From JABWBD01 sp040768665 (lineage in GTDB: Bacteria > Planctomycetota > Planctomycetia > Pirellulales > Thermoguttaceae): a stretch of 64,000 nucleotides of DNA. Position numbers and translations under genes: made by a program. The DNA lies in contig JAXGMN010000026.1 of NCBI GenBank assembly GCA_040768665.1, positions 62,001 through 126,000 of the forward strand, in the 5' to 3' direction. The notes under the pieces were generated by a model, which worked only from the letters and a program-made list of their open reading frames with translations, had not been told where the DNA came from and made no database searches. Position 1 is the stretch's first letter. Each line of letters starts with the position of its first letter. Positions 1 through 9,205 of the stretch are shown in pieces.

Positions 1-1557
1 CTTGCCGATTTCGACGGCGTCGCCCGCGGCGCAGTCCTTTTGATACAGTGTGCAGAAGTTGGCGGCACTGGCGGGATTGAACAGGCGGACTTCCGGCAAA
101 GCGACCTTCTTGAATCCTTGATCGAGCAGGGCCTGCGACTGGCTGTCCCGGTTGCGGTCCGGCGCGGGCGTGAGGAAGTAGACCGTGCCCGCACGGCTGC
201 ACTGCACGCGTTTTGTTCCATCGAGATTGACGTGCAGGAACGTCGCACCGCGAAGGCCGGCAGGCACTTCGCTCAGGACATAAGCTCGATCGGTGAACAA
301 GACTTCGCCGACGTCGAACGGCTTCGGTTGTGCATCTTCGGCCCGAAGCTCGCCCGGCGTCATTTTGCGGAGCGCTTCACCGTCGTCGTTGCTCACGACC
401 GGGGGCGGGATGGGGCGAGGCTTCTCGAGCCCGCCGGAGGCTTCGCTGACGAGTTGACGGAGATGGACGTCACCGGTTACCGGTTTGCCCGCGGAGACGT
501 CCTCCTCGCGAAACGACGCCATCAGGATGTGGCGGTCGCCGGTGCGGCTGTAGTCGTAGATGATGCGGACCAGGCCGTCGGCGGTCTGTTGGCCGTCGGG
601 ATAGGAGACGCCATTGCGCTCGTCCAGCAACAACCCACCGCCCCAGGTGCGGCCGTCGTCGGTGGAGAGAAATGCGGTCAGATGCGATCTTCCGGTTTTT
701 TTGTCGATAGGGCCGTGCTTGACGAGGAGGAGGTTGCCGGAGTTGAGTCGCCGGATGAAGAATCGCGCACTGGGGTGGGCGATGGTCGAAGGCTGCAACT
801 CGGGCCAGGTCCGGCCGCGGTCGGTTGAGATGCTCTCTCCGATCCCGTAGTTGGTGCGAGCCAGCAACCAGAGCGAACCGTCGTTGCGCTCGATGAACAT
901 GTGCTCGTCGAACTGGCGGTCTTTGAGCGGCACGTTGCAGCCGCCGCGGATCGTCCACGTCTTGCCCTTGTCGGTGGAGACGACCATCTTGGCGCTGTCG
1001 TCGGTTTTTCGCCAGGTGGAGGCGGGCAGCGCCCATTCGCCGGTGGACAACACCAGGGGCTTGCACATCATCACGCCGTTAGTGATTCGGACAGGCGAAC
1101 TCCACTCCGGACTCTCCGATTCCGGCTGCTCGGTTTCCAGGCACCAGACGCCGCCGACGCTGGCCTCGTGGCCCTCGGTCTGGGCCCAGAAGACGCGGAG
1201 CTTGCCGTCGGGAGCCACCCAGAGTTCCGGATCGAAGGCTCGCAACGGTCCTTCGCCGTCGGGATCGACGACGAGCACTTCCTTCCAGGTCTTGCCGCTA
1301 TCGCCGCTGGTGCTGAGGACCATGTAGTTATTCTGGTCCTCGCCGGGCGTCTTGCCGGCATACCAGTTCGCCCAGAGACGTCCGCCGGGCGAGACCGCCA
1401 TGCTGGGGATGCCTTGAAAGGCGCGATTGGTGACTGCGTGCTGAGCCAGCGGCGGACCGACATATTGCGGCGGGGCGTGCAGTTTCGGTTCCGCGGCAAT
1501 GGCGGAGTACGCCGCGGATGCGAAAACGATGAGCAAAAGTGAGTGTATGGACTTCAT
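1..1557 (-). CDS. Secreted sialidase-family (BNR repeat) protein, C-terminus outside window
   Basis: This is a probable secreted or periplasmic glycosidase of the sialidase (neuraminidase-like) superfamily. The frame is open from the ATG at 1557 to the window edge, giving 519 codons without a stop, so the C-terminus is missing. Residues 1-22 look like a signal peptide ending in AIAAEP. The mature part opens with FQGIPSMAVSPGG and contains four Asp-box motifs of the S-x-D-x-G-x-T-W type: STSGDSGKTW, STDKGKTW, STDRGRTW and STDDGRTW. These mark the blades of a six-bladed propeller. GGGAG lies 4-5 nt before the start. The gene begins 16 nt after the stop of the PfkB kinase gene, so the two are probably one operon. 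Many planctomycete members have unknown substrates, so sialic acid cleavage is not established. Confidence 0.85.
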   Translation of the reverse strand, partial: MKSIHSLLLIVFASAAYSAIAAEPKLHAPPQYVGPPLAQHAVTNRAFQGIPSMAVSPGGRLWANWYAGKTPGEDQNNYMVLSTSGDSGKTWKEVLVVDPDGEGPLRAFDPELWVAPDGKLRVFWAQTEGHEASVGGVWCLETEQPESESPEWSSPVRITNGVMMCKPLVLSTGEWALPASTWRKTDDSAKMVVSTDKGKTWTIRGGCNVPLKDRQFDEHMFIERNDGSLWLLARTNYGIGESISTDRGRTWPELQPSTIAHPSARFFIRRLNSGNLLLVKHGPIDKKTGRSHLTAFLSTDDGRTWGGGLLLDERNGVSYPDGQQTADGLVRIIYDYSRTGDRHILMASFREEDVSAGKPVTGDVHLRQLVSEASGGLEKPRPIPPPVVSNDDGEALRKMTPGELRAEDAQPKPFDVGEVLFTDRAYVLSEVPAGLRGATFLHVNLDGTKRVQCSRAGTVYFLTPAPDRNRDSQSQALLDQGFKKVALPEVRLFNPASAANFCTLYQKDCAAGDAVEIGK

Positions 1558-1573
1558 GCTGCTCCCTCAATTT

Positions 1574-2653
1574 CTAGCGAAGAACGCGGGCGTTGCCCTC
1601 CCAGATGCTCCAGATTTGATCTTCGTCCGCCGGTTGGGCGTAGTCGGTAAGGTGTGTGGTCGCCAGGGCTCCGCTGGCCCAACCGAACTGGACCCATTTC
1701 TGCGGTTCCCATCCGCGGAGGATGGCATGCAGCATACCGCCGACAAAGCCATCGCCGCCGCCGATGCGGTCGAGAACGGTGATGTCTCGCGGCTCGACCA
1801 CGTACCAGTCGTTGCCTTCGGCCATAATGGCACCCCAGAGATGACGGTTGGTGCTGACGACCTCGCGGAGCGTCGTGGCGAAAACCGAGGCATTCGGATA
1901 GGCCTTCTTGACCCGGTTGATCATGCCTTTGAAGCTCTCGATCTTCTTGGCCAGATTTTTGCCGCCCTCCTCGGGACCTTCGATTCCCAGGCAGAGCTGG
2001 AAATCCTCTTCGTTGCCGACGAGGACGTCGGCCACGCTCGCGATCTCGGAAAAGATTTCGCGAAGCTCTTGTTCGCGGCCCTTCCAGAACGAGGCGCGGT
2101 AGTTCAGGTCGAAGGAGATCCGGGTGTCGTACTTCTTGGCGGCCCGGGCGAGCTCGAGACAAAACGTGCTGGTCTCCGGAGAGAGTGCGCCGATGAGCCC
2201 GGAAAGGTGGACGATCTGAACCCCTTCCTGCCCGAAGATGCGGTCGAGGTCGAAATCCTTGACGTTGAGCGTCCGACCGACTTCGCCGGCGCGGTCGTTG
2301 TGGACCCTTGGCCCCCGCGAGCCGTAGCCGCTGTCCGCGATGTTGAACTGGTGGCGATATCCCCAGGGCCCTCCTTGTTCCACTTCCGGGCCTTCATAAG
2401 CAATATGACGTCCGGCAAGGTCGTCTTTGATGAAGCGGGCGATCGGGCTGCCTTTGACGAACGTGGTGAGGACCTTGACCGGCAAGCCAAGATAGGCGGG
2501 GATGCTGGCCACGTTGCTTTCGGCGCTCGTGGCCTGCATTTGGAAGAGGTCCGAGCAATGGACCGGCTGACCGTTTACGGGGGTAATCCGGATCCCCATG
2601 CTCGTGGGCACCAGCAGCGACGTGGAACAGTTCTCACGAAGTTCGAAAGGCAT
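1574..2653 (-). CDS. PfkB-family carbohydrate kinase (2-keto-3-deoxygluconate kinase-like)
   Basis: This is a cytoplasmic sugar kinase of the PfkB/ribokinase family, 359 residues long. The ATP-binding and catalytic signature DRIGGGDGFVGGML sits near residues 290-303 and corresponds to the family DTxGAGD motif, with the catalytic base in GGGD. The N-terminus has the family G-E-like sugar-binding region (GIRITPVNGQPV), and DLNYRASFW near residue 185 matches the KdgK/ribokinase DxNxR segment. The last feature points to a 2-keto-3-deoxygluconate kinase or a close relative, but substrate cannot be read from sequence alone. The ATG at 2653 has GGAG about 10 nt upstream. The gene is followed by the sialidase-family gene after 16 nt, suggesting that sugars released outside the cell and their phosphorylation are linked. 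This is an inference. Confidence 0.85.
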   Translation of the reverse strand: MPFELRENCSTSLLVPTSMGIRITPVNGQPVHCSDLFQMQATSAESNVASIPAYLGLPVKVLTTFVKGSPIARFIKDDLAGRHIAYEGPEVEQGGPWGYRHQFNIADSGYGSRGPRVHNDRAGEVGRTLNVKDFDLDRIFGQEGVQIVHLSGLIGALSPETSTFCLELARAAKKYDTRISFDLNYRASFWKGREQELREIFSEIASVADVLVGNEEDFQLCLGIEGPEEGGKNLAKKIESFKGMINRVKKAYPNASVFATTLREVVSTNRHLWGAIMAEGNDWYVVEPRDITVLDRIGGGDGFVGGMLHAILRGWEPQKWVQFGWASGALATTHLTDYAQPADEDQIWSIWEGNARVLR

Positions 2654-3003
2654 AACAGGCTCGCTCCTGAATAGTTGGGAGTTATTGGCTGGGTGTTTTT
2701 GCCGGGGATATGCAGCCGTCGCAACCCTGTCAGAATAGGTTTCGCCGAACCTTGTCGCAAGGGCTTAAATGCACAGAAATCACAAGAGAAGGGGCCCGAC
2801 CGGGGCCGCACCGTGAACGGTTACACGGCGCGGAACGAGTGTTGTGAGGAGTTGGCGCAGTGCGGGACTGCGGCGTGAGCTATAGAGTAGAAGGGTGTCC
2901 CTTCCGGAGCCCCCCCTTCCATCCCGAGCCTCACCACGCCAGAATGCCAGAAGCGGCCTTCAATGAGAAACGCGTTGCGCTGCTTCCAGGATAGGAAAGA
3001 GCA
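2654..3003. other. Intergenic region between divergent kinase and efflux operons
   Basis: No convincing gene is seen in these 350 bases. The region must carry the promoters of both the minus-strand kinase/sialidase operon and the plus-strand efflux operon. It contains the 14-bp motif at 2811-2824. The adaptor start at 3004 is preceded by AGGA about 8-11 nt upstream. Confidence 0.5.
2811..2824 (+). repeat. Short intergenic repeat CCGTGAACGGTTAC
   Basis: The 14-mer CCGTGAACGGTTAC recurs exactly, in inverse orientation, at 39918-39931. There it forms one end of an inverted-repeat element, so this copy may be a relic end of the same family. Confidence 0.5.
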
Positions 3004-4230
3004 ATGAACCGAGTACTGAAACGGACATTGGCAGGGGTCTCCGTTCTGACGCCGCTTGTTTTCGCGGGGTGTGGTGGCGCGGCGATTCCCGCAACCCAAA
3101 CACCACCGACGGTCGTGGTCGTCAGCAAGCCCCTCCAGCAGGAAGTCTCCGATTACGAGGATTTCACGGGTCGGACGGACGCCGCACAATCGGTCGACCT
3201 GCGGGCCCGCGTCAGCGGATACCTCTCGAAAATCAACTTCAAGCCGGGCGACGAGGTGGAGCAGGGGGAATTGCTTTTCGAGATCGATGCCCGCGAGTAT
3301 CAAGCGGCGCTGGATCGGGCTGAGGCGGAAGTTGCGGGACTGGATGCGCGCGTGAAGCGGACGGAGGCCGATTTCCGGAGAGCCGAGAAACTCCTGCCCA
3401 GCAATACGATCACGCGGGAAGAGTACGACAAGATCGTCGCCGACCGGGCGGAAGCGGCGGCGGGATTGAGTTCGGCCGGCGCGAAAGTGAAGCAAGCTCG
3501 GCTCGATCTTGAATTCACCCGTGTGACGGCCCCCTTGTCCGGCCGAATCGGGCGCAACCTGATCGATGAGGGAAACCTCGTCGCGGCCGACAATACATTG
3601 CTGGCCAATATCGTGTCGGTCGATCCGGCGTTCGTCTACTTCAATGTCGACGAGCGGACGATCCTTCGCGTGCAGCGGATGGCGATGGAGGGGAAAGAGC
3701 CCTCCGAGAAGAAGCTCCATTTGCCGGTTCATGTCCGGCTGGCCGACGAGAAGGATTACCCGCACCAGGCGGAAGTTGACTTCATCGACAACCGTGTGGA
3801 TCCTTCTACGGGCACGATCCGGGTGCGGGCGGTGATCCCCAACCCGATTGTTGCGGATGGCTGGCGGCGATTTGCGGCAGGGCTGTTTGTGGGCGTCCGG
3901 GTACCGATTGGCCGCCCGTACAAGGCCCTGCTGGTTTCAGAACGGGCCCTGGGCACGGATCAGGGACAGAAATTCGTTTACGTGGTGAACGACAAGAACG
4001 AGGTCGTCTATCGGCCGGTACGGATCGGACGATTGCAGGATGGACTGCGCGTGATTGAAGAAGGCCTGCAGGCGGACGAACGAGTGATCACCAGTGGGTT
4101 ACAGAGGGTGCGGCCCGGGGTTGCGGTCCAGCCCAAGCCGGGACCGATGCGCCAGACTGTTGCGGGCGCGAAGCAAGCGGCCGATTCGTCCGATCCAGCG
4201 CCGGCAGCAGCCGACGACCCGCGGTCGTAA
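3004..4230 (+). CDS. RND efflux pump periplasmic adaptor (MexA/AcrA-like lipoprotein)
   Basis: This is the membrane-fusion subunit of a tripartite RND efflux pump, linking the inner-membrane permease to an outer-membrane channel. The 408-residue protein starts with a lipoprotein signal whose lipobox is LVFAGC at about residues 18-23. It is followed by a beta-barrel/lipoyl half (LRARVSGYLSKINFKPGDEV), a long alpha-helical hairpin (residues about 95-165), the second lipoyl half (VTAPLSGRIGRNLIDEGNLV) and a C-terminal barrel. This order and length match the AcrA/MexA family. The permease gene starts 13 nt downstream, so the pair is an operon. No TolC-type channel gene is present in the window, so the pump presumably shares one encoded elsewhere. 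The ATG at 3004 has a weak AGGA upstream. Confidence 0.92.
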   Translation: MNRVLKRTLAGVSVLTPLVFAGCGGAAIPATQTPPTVVVVSKPLQQEVSDYEDFTGRTDAAQSVDLRARVSGYLSKINFKPGDEVEQGELLFEIDAREYQAALDRAEAEVAGLDARVKRTEADFRRAEKLLPSNTITREEYDKIVADRAEAAAGLSSAGAKVKQARLDLEFTRVTAPLSGRIGRNLIDEGNLVAADNTLLANIVSVDPAFVYFNVDERTILRVQRMAMEGKEPSEKKLHLPVHVRLADEKDYPHQAEVDFIDNRVDPSTGTIRVRAVIPNPIVADGWRRFAAGLFVGVRVPIGRPYKALLVSERALGTDQGQKFVYVVNDKNEVVYRPVRIGRLQDGLRVIEEGLQADERVITSGLQRVRPGVAVQPKPGPMRQTVAGAKQAADSSDPAPAAADDPRS

Positions 4231-4243
4231 AGGGAGTTATGCC

Positions 4244-7200
4244 ATGTTTGCCCGCTTCTTCATCGACCGGCCGGTTTTCGCCTGGGTCATCTCGATTGTC
4301 ATTGTCTTTGCGGGATTGGCGGCCGTGGCGATCCTGCCGATTTCCCAGTACCCGGACATCACACCGCCAACCGTACAGGTCACCTGCCAATACACCGGCG
4401 CCAACGCCGAAGTCGTGGCCGACACGGTAGCGGCCCCGATCGAGCAGCAGGTCAACGGTGTGGAACGGATGCTGTACATGTCGTCGCAATGCGGCAACGA
4501 CGGCACGTACAACCTTTCCGTCACGTTCGAATTGGGCACCGATCTGGATATGGCGCAGGTGCTCGTACAGAACCGCGTCAGCCAGGCACTGCCGATGCTG
4601 CCCGACGTGGTGAAGGCGACGGGGGTAACCGTCAAGAAGAAATCGCCGAGTGTGCTGTTGGTCGTCAATCTCTATTCGGAGGTCGACCCGCAGACCGGGC
4701 AACCGCTTTACGGCCAGCTTTACCTGTCGAACTACGCCACGATCCAGGTGCGAGACGAATTGGCCCGCCTGGAAGGCGTCGGCGACGTGGTCCTTTTCGG
4801 CCAGCAGGACTACAGCATGCGGATCTGGCTCGACCCGGAGAAGATGGCCGTCCGCGACGTCGCGGCGGGCGACGTCGTGCGGGTGCTCAAGGAGCAGAAC
4901 GTGCAGGTCGCCGCCGGGCAGATCGGCCAGCCCCCGGTTCCCTCGGGACAGGATTTTCAGTATGCGCTTACCACGCTGGGCCGGCTCAGCGAGACGGACG
5001 ACTTCGCCGAAATCATCCTCAAGACGGGCAGCGACGGCCGGATTACCCGGCTGCGGGACATCAGCCGCATCGAACTGGGCGCACGCAATGAGGACACGCT
5101 CTGCCGGCTGGACGGGCAGCCGTCGGCCGGCGTCGCGATTTACCAATCGCCGGGCGCAAACGCCTTGGCCGTTGCCGACGAGGTGCGGGCGAAGATGGAG
5201 CAGCTTCGTCAGCGGTTTCCCCAGGGTCTGCAATATTCGATCGTCTACGATACGACGCCGTTCATCGAGGAGTCGGTCCACGAGGTCTTCAAGACACTCC
5301 GCGACGCCGTGATTCTCGTGGCGATCGTGATCCTGCTTTTCCTGCAGGACTGGAAATCGCTCGTGCTGCCGATGATCGACGTGGGGGTTTCGCTCGTCGG
5401 CACATTCGCCGTGATGTACCTGATGGGCTTCACGCTCAACAACCTTACGCTGTTCGGCCTGGTGCTCGCGATCGGCATCGTGGTGGACGACGCGATCGTC
5501 GTTCTGGAGAATATCGAGCGTTGGATCGGCATGGGCTACGAGGTCCGCGAGGCCACGATTCGGGCCATGGACGAGATTACCGGCCCGATCATCGCCATTA
5601 CCCTGGTGCTCTGCTCGGTGTTTCTCCCCAGCGCGATGCTCGGCGGGATCACGGGCGAGTTCTACCGCCAGTTTGCCCTGACGATCGCTGCGTCAATGAT
5701 CATTTCGGCGACCAACGCGATGACCATGACCCCCGCCCGGGCCGCGGCAGTTTTCAAAGGGCGGAAGCCAGGAGCCCACGAACCGGATGAGGCTCGCGAG
5801 GTCCTCCCTCGCTGGGTGGTGGCGGCAGTGAGCGGGCTTGTGGTCGCCTGGCTGTTGGACGCAAGGACCGTTGCTCTGATGGGCGAAGGTACGGGAGAGA
5901 CGCGGCTTTGGATTGCGCGAGTGGGTCTTGCCCTGGTCGGCGCCGCGGGCGGCTGGTTCTTGGCGGGGCGGGTGAACCGTTTGCTCGGGCGCCTGTTTCG
6001 GGGCTTCAACCGGTTGTTCGATAAGGTCACGGAGTTGTACGGTCGGCTGGTCGGGCGTGCATTGCGGTTCAGCGCGATCGTGCTGTTGATCTACGGCGGC
6101 TTGCTCGGGCTGACGTGGTTCGGGCTGACTCGAGTTCCATCGGGCTTCATTCCCAACCAGGATAAGGGTTACCTGGTGGCGAACATCCAGTTGCCGGACT
6201 CGGCTTCGCTGGAGCGGACTGTCGAGGTGACTGCGGCGGTCGAGCGAATCGTCCGGGAGACGCCGGGCGTGGACCATACGCTTTCGATCCCCGGGCAATC
6301 GATCGTGCTGAACGCGACGAGTCCCAATTTCGGTTCCATGTTCATCATTCTCAAGCCGTTTGAGGATCGTCACGGCATCGAGGAATCCGCCAACGGTATT
6401 GCGGCTCAGTTGCGGAGGCGGTGTTATGCGGAGATCCTCGACGCGCAGGTCGGCGTTTTCGGAGCCCCGCCGGTGGATGGCCTGGGCAATGCCGGCGGAT
6501 TCAAGCTGATGGTGGAGGACCGGGGTGATTCCGGTCTGGACATTCTCCAGGGACAGGCGGACAATCTCGTGGAAAAGGGCGGCGCCCTCCCGGGTCTGGT
6601 CGGCCTGATGAACAGCTTCCGGGCGAATACTCCGCAACTCTACGCCGACATCGATCGGGCGCAGTGCAAGACGCTCGGCGTGGAGTTGAACGACGTTTTC
6701 GATACCCTGCAGGTGCTCCTCGGCGGTTACTACGTGAACGACTTCAACCGGTTCGGCCGCACGTGGCAGGTGAAGGCCCAGGCGGAGGGCGACGACCGCA
6801 TCTCGCCCGACAAGGTCCGGCAGTTCCAGGTTCGCACCGCCGTGGGCGAGATGGTTCCGCTGGGCACCGTGGCGGAGATCCGCGATTCGAGCGGGCCGGT
6901 GATGGTTACCCGTTACAACATGTACCCGGCTGCCGCGATCAACGGCGGATCGCTGCCCGGCGTGAGCAGCGGGACGGTGATCGAGATGATGGAAGGGCTG
7001 GCCGGGCAGGAACTGCCCCGCTCGATGACGTCGGAATGGACCGAGTTGACGTACATGGAGAAGCTGGCAGAGGGGACGGCGGCCTATGCATTCGTGGGCG
7101 CGGTGATTCTTGTGTTCCTGGTGCTTGCCGCCCAGTACGAGAGCTGGTCGATGCCGCTGGCGGTGATCCTCGTGGTGCCGATGTGCGTGCTGTGCGCGGT

Positions 7201-7636
7201 GGCCGGAGTGGCCCTGGCGGGGCTCGACATCAACATCTTCGTCCAGATTGGGTTCGTCGTCCTGGTGGGCCTGGCCAGCAAGAATGCGATCCTGGTGATC
7301 GAGTTCGCTCGGCAGCGCGTGCAGGAGGGGCATCCAGCGTTCGACGCGACGATCGAGGCCGGCAAGGTCCGCCTGCGGCCGATCGTGATGACCTCGTTCG
7401 CATTTATTCTCGGCGTGGTGCCTTTGGTTTTCGCCCACGGCGCGGGGGCGGAAATGCGCTACACGCTGGGCGTGGCCGTGTTTAGCGGGATGCTGGGGGT
7501 AACCGTTTTTGGCCTGCTGCTGACGCCGGTGTTCTACTACGTCGTCGAGAAGGCCCTCCGCCGGACGCGGGCGGCGGGACAGGTTCCACCCACCGCTACG
7601 GATCGGACCGTATCTACGGGACAGGCAACGGGTTAG
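4244..7636 (+). CDS. RND multidrug efflux permease (MexB/AcrB-like, HAE1 family)
   Basis: This is the proton-driven inner-membrane permease of the pump, 1130 residues. It starts MFARFFIDRPVFAWV like AcrB. The proton-relay residues are present: the Asp pair in GIVVDDAIVVLENIER (about residues 413-414) and the Lys in GLASKNAILVIEFA (about residue 1011). The ATG at 4244 is chosen because AGGGAG lies just upstream and the AcrB-like N-terminus begins here; an in-frame extension back to 4094 would overlap the adaptor gene. It is about 80 residues longer than E. coli AcrB. The extra length is near residues 505-590, at the cytoplasmic linker between the two halves, and includes two additional hydrophobic stretches (about 524-538 and 558-576), so the topology may be 14 rather than 12 helices. 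Confidence 0.93.
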   Translation: MFARFFIDRPVFAWVISIVIVFAGLAAVAILPISQYPDITPPTVQVTCQYTGANAEVVADTVAAPIEQQVNGVERMLYMSSQCGNDGTYNLSVTFELGTDLDMAQVLVQNRVSQALPMLPDVVKATGVTVKKKSPSVLLVVNLYSEVDPQTGQPLYGQLYLSNYATIQVRDELARLEGVGDVVLFGQQDYSMRIWLDPEKMAVRDVAAGDVVRVLKEQNVQVAAGQIGQPPVPSGQDFQYALTTLGRLSETDDFAEIILKTGSDGRITRLRDISRIELGARNEDTLCRLDGQPSAGVAIYQSPGANALAVADEVRAKMEQLRQRFPQGLQYSIVYDTTPFIEESVHEVFKTLRDAVILVAIVILLFLQDWKSLVLPMIDVGVSLVGTFAVMYLMGFTLNNLTLFGLVLAIGIVVDDAIVVLENIERWIGMGYEVREATIRAMDEITGPIIAITLVLCSVFLPSAMLGGITGEFYRQFALTIAASMIISATNAMTMTPARAAAVFKGRKPGAHEPDEAREVLPRWVVAAVSGLVVAWLLDARTVALMGEGTGETRLWIARVGLALVGAAGGWFLAGRVNRLLGRLFRGFNRLFDKVTELYGRLVGRALRFSAIVLLIYGGLLGLTWFGLTRVPSGFIPNQDKGYLVANIQLPDSASLERTVEVTAAVERIVRETPGVDHTLSIPGQSIVLNATSPNFGSMFIILKPFEDRHGIEESANGIAAQLRRRCYAEILDAQVGVFGAPPVDGLGNAGGFKLMVEDRGDSGLDILQGQADNLVEKGGALPGLVGLMNSFRANTPQLYADIDRAQCKTLGVELNDVFDTLQVLLGGYYVNDFNRFGRTWQVKAQAEGDDRISPDKVRQFQVRTAVGEMVPLGTVAEIRDSSGPVMVTRYNMYPAAAINGGSLPGVSSGTVIEMMEGLAGQELPRSMTSEWTELTYMEKLAEGTAAYAFVGAVILVFLVLAAQYESWSMPLAVILVVPMCVLCAVAGVALAGLDINIFVQIGFVVLVGLASKNAILVIEFARQRVQEGHPAFDATIEAGKVRLRPIVMTSFAFILGVVPLVFAHGAGAEMRYTLGVAVFSGMLGVTVFGLLLTPVFYYVVEKALRRTRAAGQVPPTATDRTVSTGQATG

Positions 7637-7656
7637 CAACGTTCAAGAAATAAGCT

Positions 7657-7693
7657 TTTCGCTCCGCGAAAGAGGAACCCTCGCGGAGCGAAA
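7657..7693. terminator. Perfect 13-bp hairpin between convergent genes
   Basis: TTTCGCTCCGCGA at 7657-7669 pairs perfectly with TCGCGGAGCGAAA at 7681-7693 around an 11-nt loop. It sits between the 3' ends of the efflux permease (plus) and gdhA (minus), where a bidirectional terminator is expected. No long T-tract follows on either strand, so classical intrinsic termination is not certain. Confidence 0.6.
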
Positions 7694-7785
7694 GGCAACA
7701 ACTGTGGCAGTTATTCTCCGACCGATCCTTGGCAGCCCGGCGTGTCGAGCGGCGCGAGATCGAGTTTGATCCTGCGGAAGGCCGA

Positions 7786-9177
7786 TCAGACGATTCCCTC
7801 CTGCAGCATCGCGTCGGCCACTTTCACGAAGCCGGCGATGTTGGCTCCCTTGACGTAGTTGATCGAGTTGCCGTTCCGGCCGTAGCGGGCGCAGTTTTCG
7901 TGGATCGACTTCATGATCTGCTGGAGCTGGCCGTCGACCTCGCCTCGCGAGCGGCGGAGGCAGCCGGCATTCTGCGACATTTCGAGGCCGGAGACCGCCA
8001 CGCCCCCCGCGTTGGCCGCTTTTCCGGGCCCGTAGAGGATGCCGGCGTCATGGAAGACATTGATCCCTTCCAGGGTAGTAGGCATGTTCGCGCCTTCGCT
8101 GACGCAGTAGCAGCCATTGCTGACCAGCGTCTTGGCGTCTTCGAAATCCAATTCGTTCTGGAAGGCGCTGGGGAAGGCAAGCTGGCAGGGAACGCCCCAA
8201 GGCCGCTTGCCCGGAAAGTACTGGGCGCTTTTGAATTTGTCCGCGTACTCGCCGATCCGGCCGCGGCGGCCGTTCTTGAGGTCTATGACCCAGGCGAGTT
8301 TCTCTTCGTCGATGCCGTCGGGATCGTGAATCATGCCGGAGGAGTCGGAGAGTGTTACCGGCTTGGCGCCGAGATGGAGCAGCTTTTCGACGGTGTATTG
8401 GGCCACGTTTCCCGAACCGGAGACCGTGGCGACCTTGCCCTTGACGCCGTCGCCTCGCGTGGCGAGCATTTCTTGGGCGAAGTAGACCGAGCCATAACCG
8501 GTCGCTTCGGGGCGGATGAGCGAGCCGCCGAAGTTGAGCCCCTTGCCGGTGAGCACGCCATGGAAACGCCCGGTGAGCTTCTTGTACTGGCCGAAGAGAT
8601 AGCCGATTTCACGTCCGCCCACGCCGACGTCGCCGGCGGGGACGTCGACATCGGGGCCGATGTGGCGGTATAGCTCGGTCATGAAGGCCTGGCAGAACCG
8701 CATGACCTCGTTGTCGCTCTTGCCCTTGGGATCGAAGTCGGATCCGCCCTTGCCGCCGCCCATGTAGAGGGTGGTGAGGCTGTTCTTAAAGATCTGCTCG
8801 AAGGCGAGGAACTTGAGCATGCCGACCGTCACGTTGGGATGGAAGCGAAGGCCGCCCTTGTAGGGGCCGATTGCGCTGTTCATCTGGACGCGGTAGCCGC
8901 GGTTGACGTGAACGTCGCCCTGGTCGTCGACCCAGGTAACGCGGAAGGTGACGACCCGCTCCGGCTCGACGATCCGTTCGAGGATCTTGGCCTGGCGATA
9001 GGCGGGCGTCGCCTCGACGACGGGCATGACGGATTCGACAACTTCCCAAACGGCCTGGTGGAACTCGAGTTCGCCATGGGTCCGGGCGATTAACTTGTCC
9101 ATGAAATCGCGGACGGCGGCCGAGGTGCTGCCATTGGATGAGGTAGGGGGTTCGAGCTGGGTAAGGGCGGCGTTCAT
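7786..9177 (-). CDS. gdhA: NADP-type glutamate dehydrogenase
   Basis: This enzyme reductively aminates 2-oxoglutarate to glutamate in the cytoplasm (ammonium assimilation). The 463-residue length fits the hexameric bacterial GdhA family. Recognisable segments are the glutamate-binding GPYKGGLRFHPNV, the catalytic-lysine region MGGGKGGSDFDPKGKS, PAGDVGVGGREIGYLFGQYK, and the dinucleotide-binding VSGSGNVAQYT. The ATG at 9177 is chosen over two in-frame TTG codons just upstream because AGGAG at 9186-9190 is 8 nt from it. A small unknown gene ends 28 nt upstream on the same strand and is probably co-transcribed. An NtrC-type two-component system lies further along the same strand beyond the repeat array, but no direct regulatory link is visible. 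Confidence 0.95.
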   Translation of the reverse strand: MNAALTQLEPPTSSNGSTSAAVRDFMDKLIARTHGELEFHQAVWEVVESVMPVVEATPAYRQAKILERIVEPERVVTFRVTWVDDQGDVHVNRGYRVQMNSAIGPYKGGLRFHPNVTVGMLKFLAFEQIFKNSLTTLYMGGGKGGSDFDPKGKSDNEVMRFCQAFMTELYRHIGPDVDVPAGDVGVGGREIGYLFGQYKKLTGRFHGVLTGKGLNFGGSLIRPEATGYGSVYFAQEMLATRGDGVKGKVATVSGSGNVAQYTVEKLLHLGAKPVTLSDSSGMIHDPDGIDEEKLAWVIDLKNGRRGRIGEYADKFKSAQYFPGKRPWGVPCQLAFPSAFQNELDFEDAKTLVSNGCYCVSEGANMPTTLEGINVFHDAGILYGPGKAANAGGVAVSGLEMSQNAGCLRRSRGEVDGQLQQIMKSIHENCARYGRNGNSINYVKGANIAGFVKVADAMLQEGIV

Positions 9178-9205
9178 CAACAAATCTCCTGAGAGTGAGC
9201 AAACG

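Noticed and set aside
40..828. Plus-strand frame opposite the sialidase-family gene
   Set aside because: The minus strand has a continuous frame with signal peptide and four Asp boxes; the plus frame has no domain.
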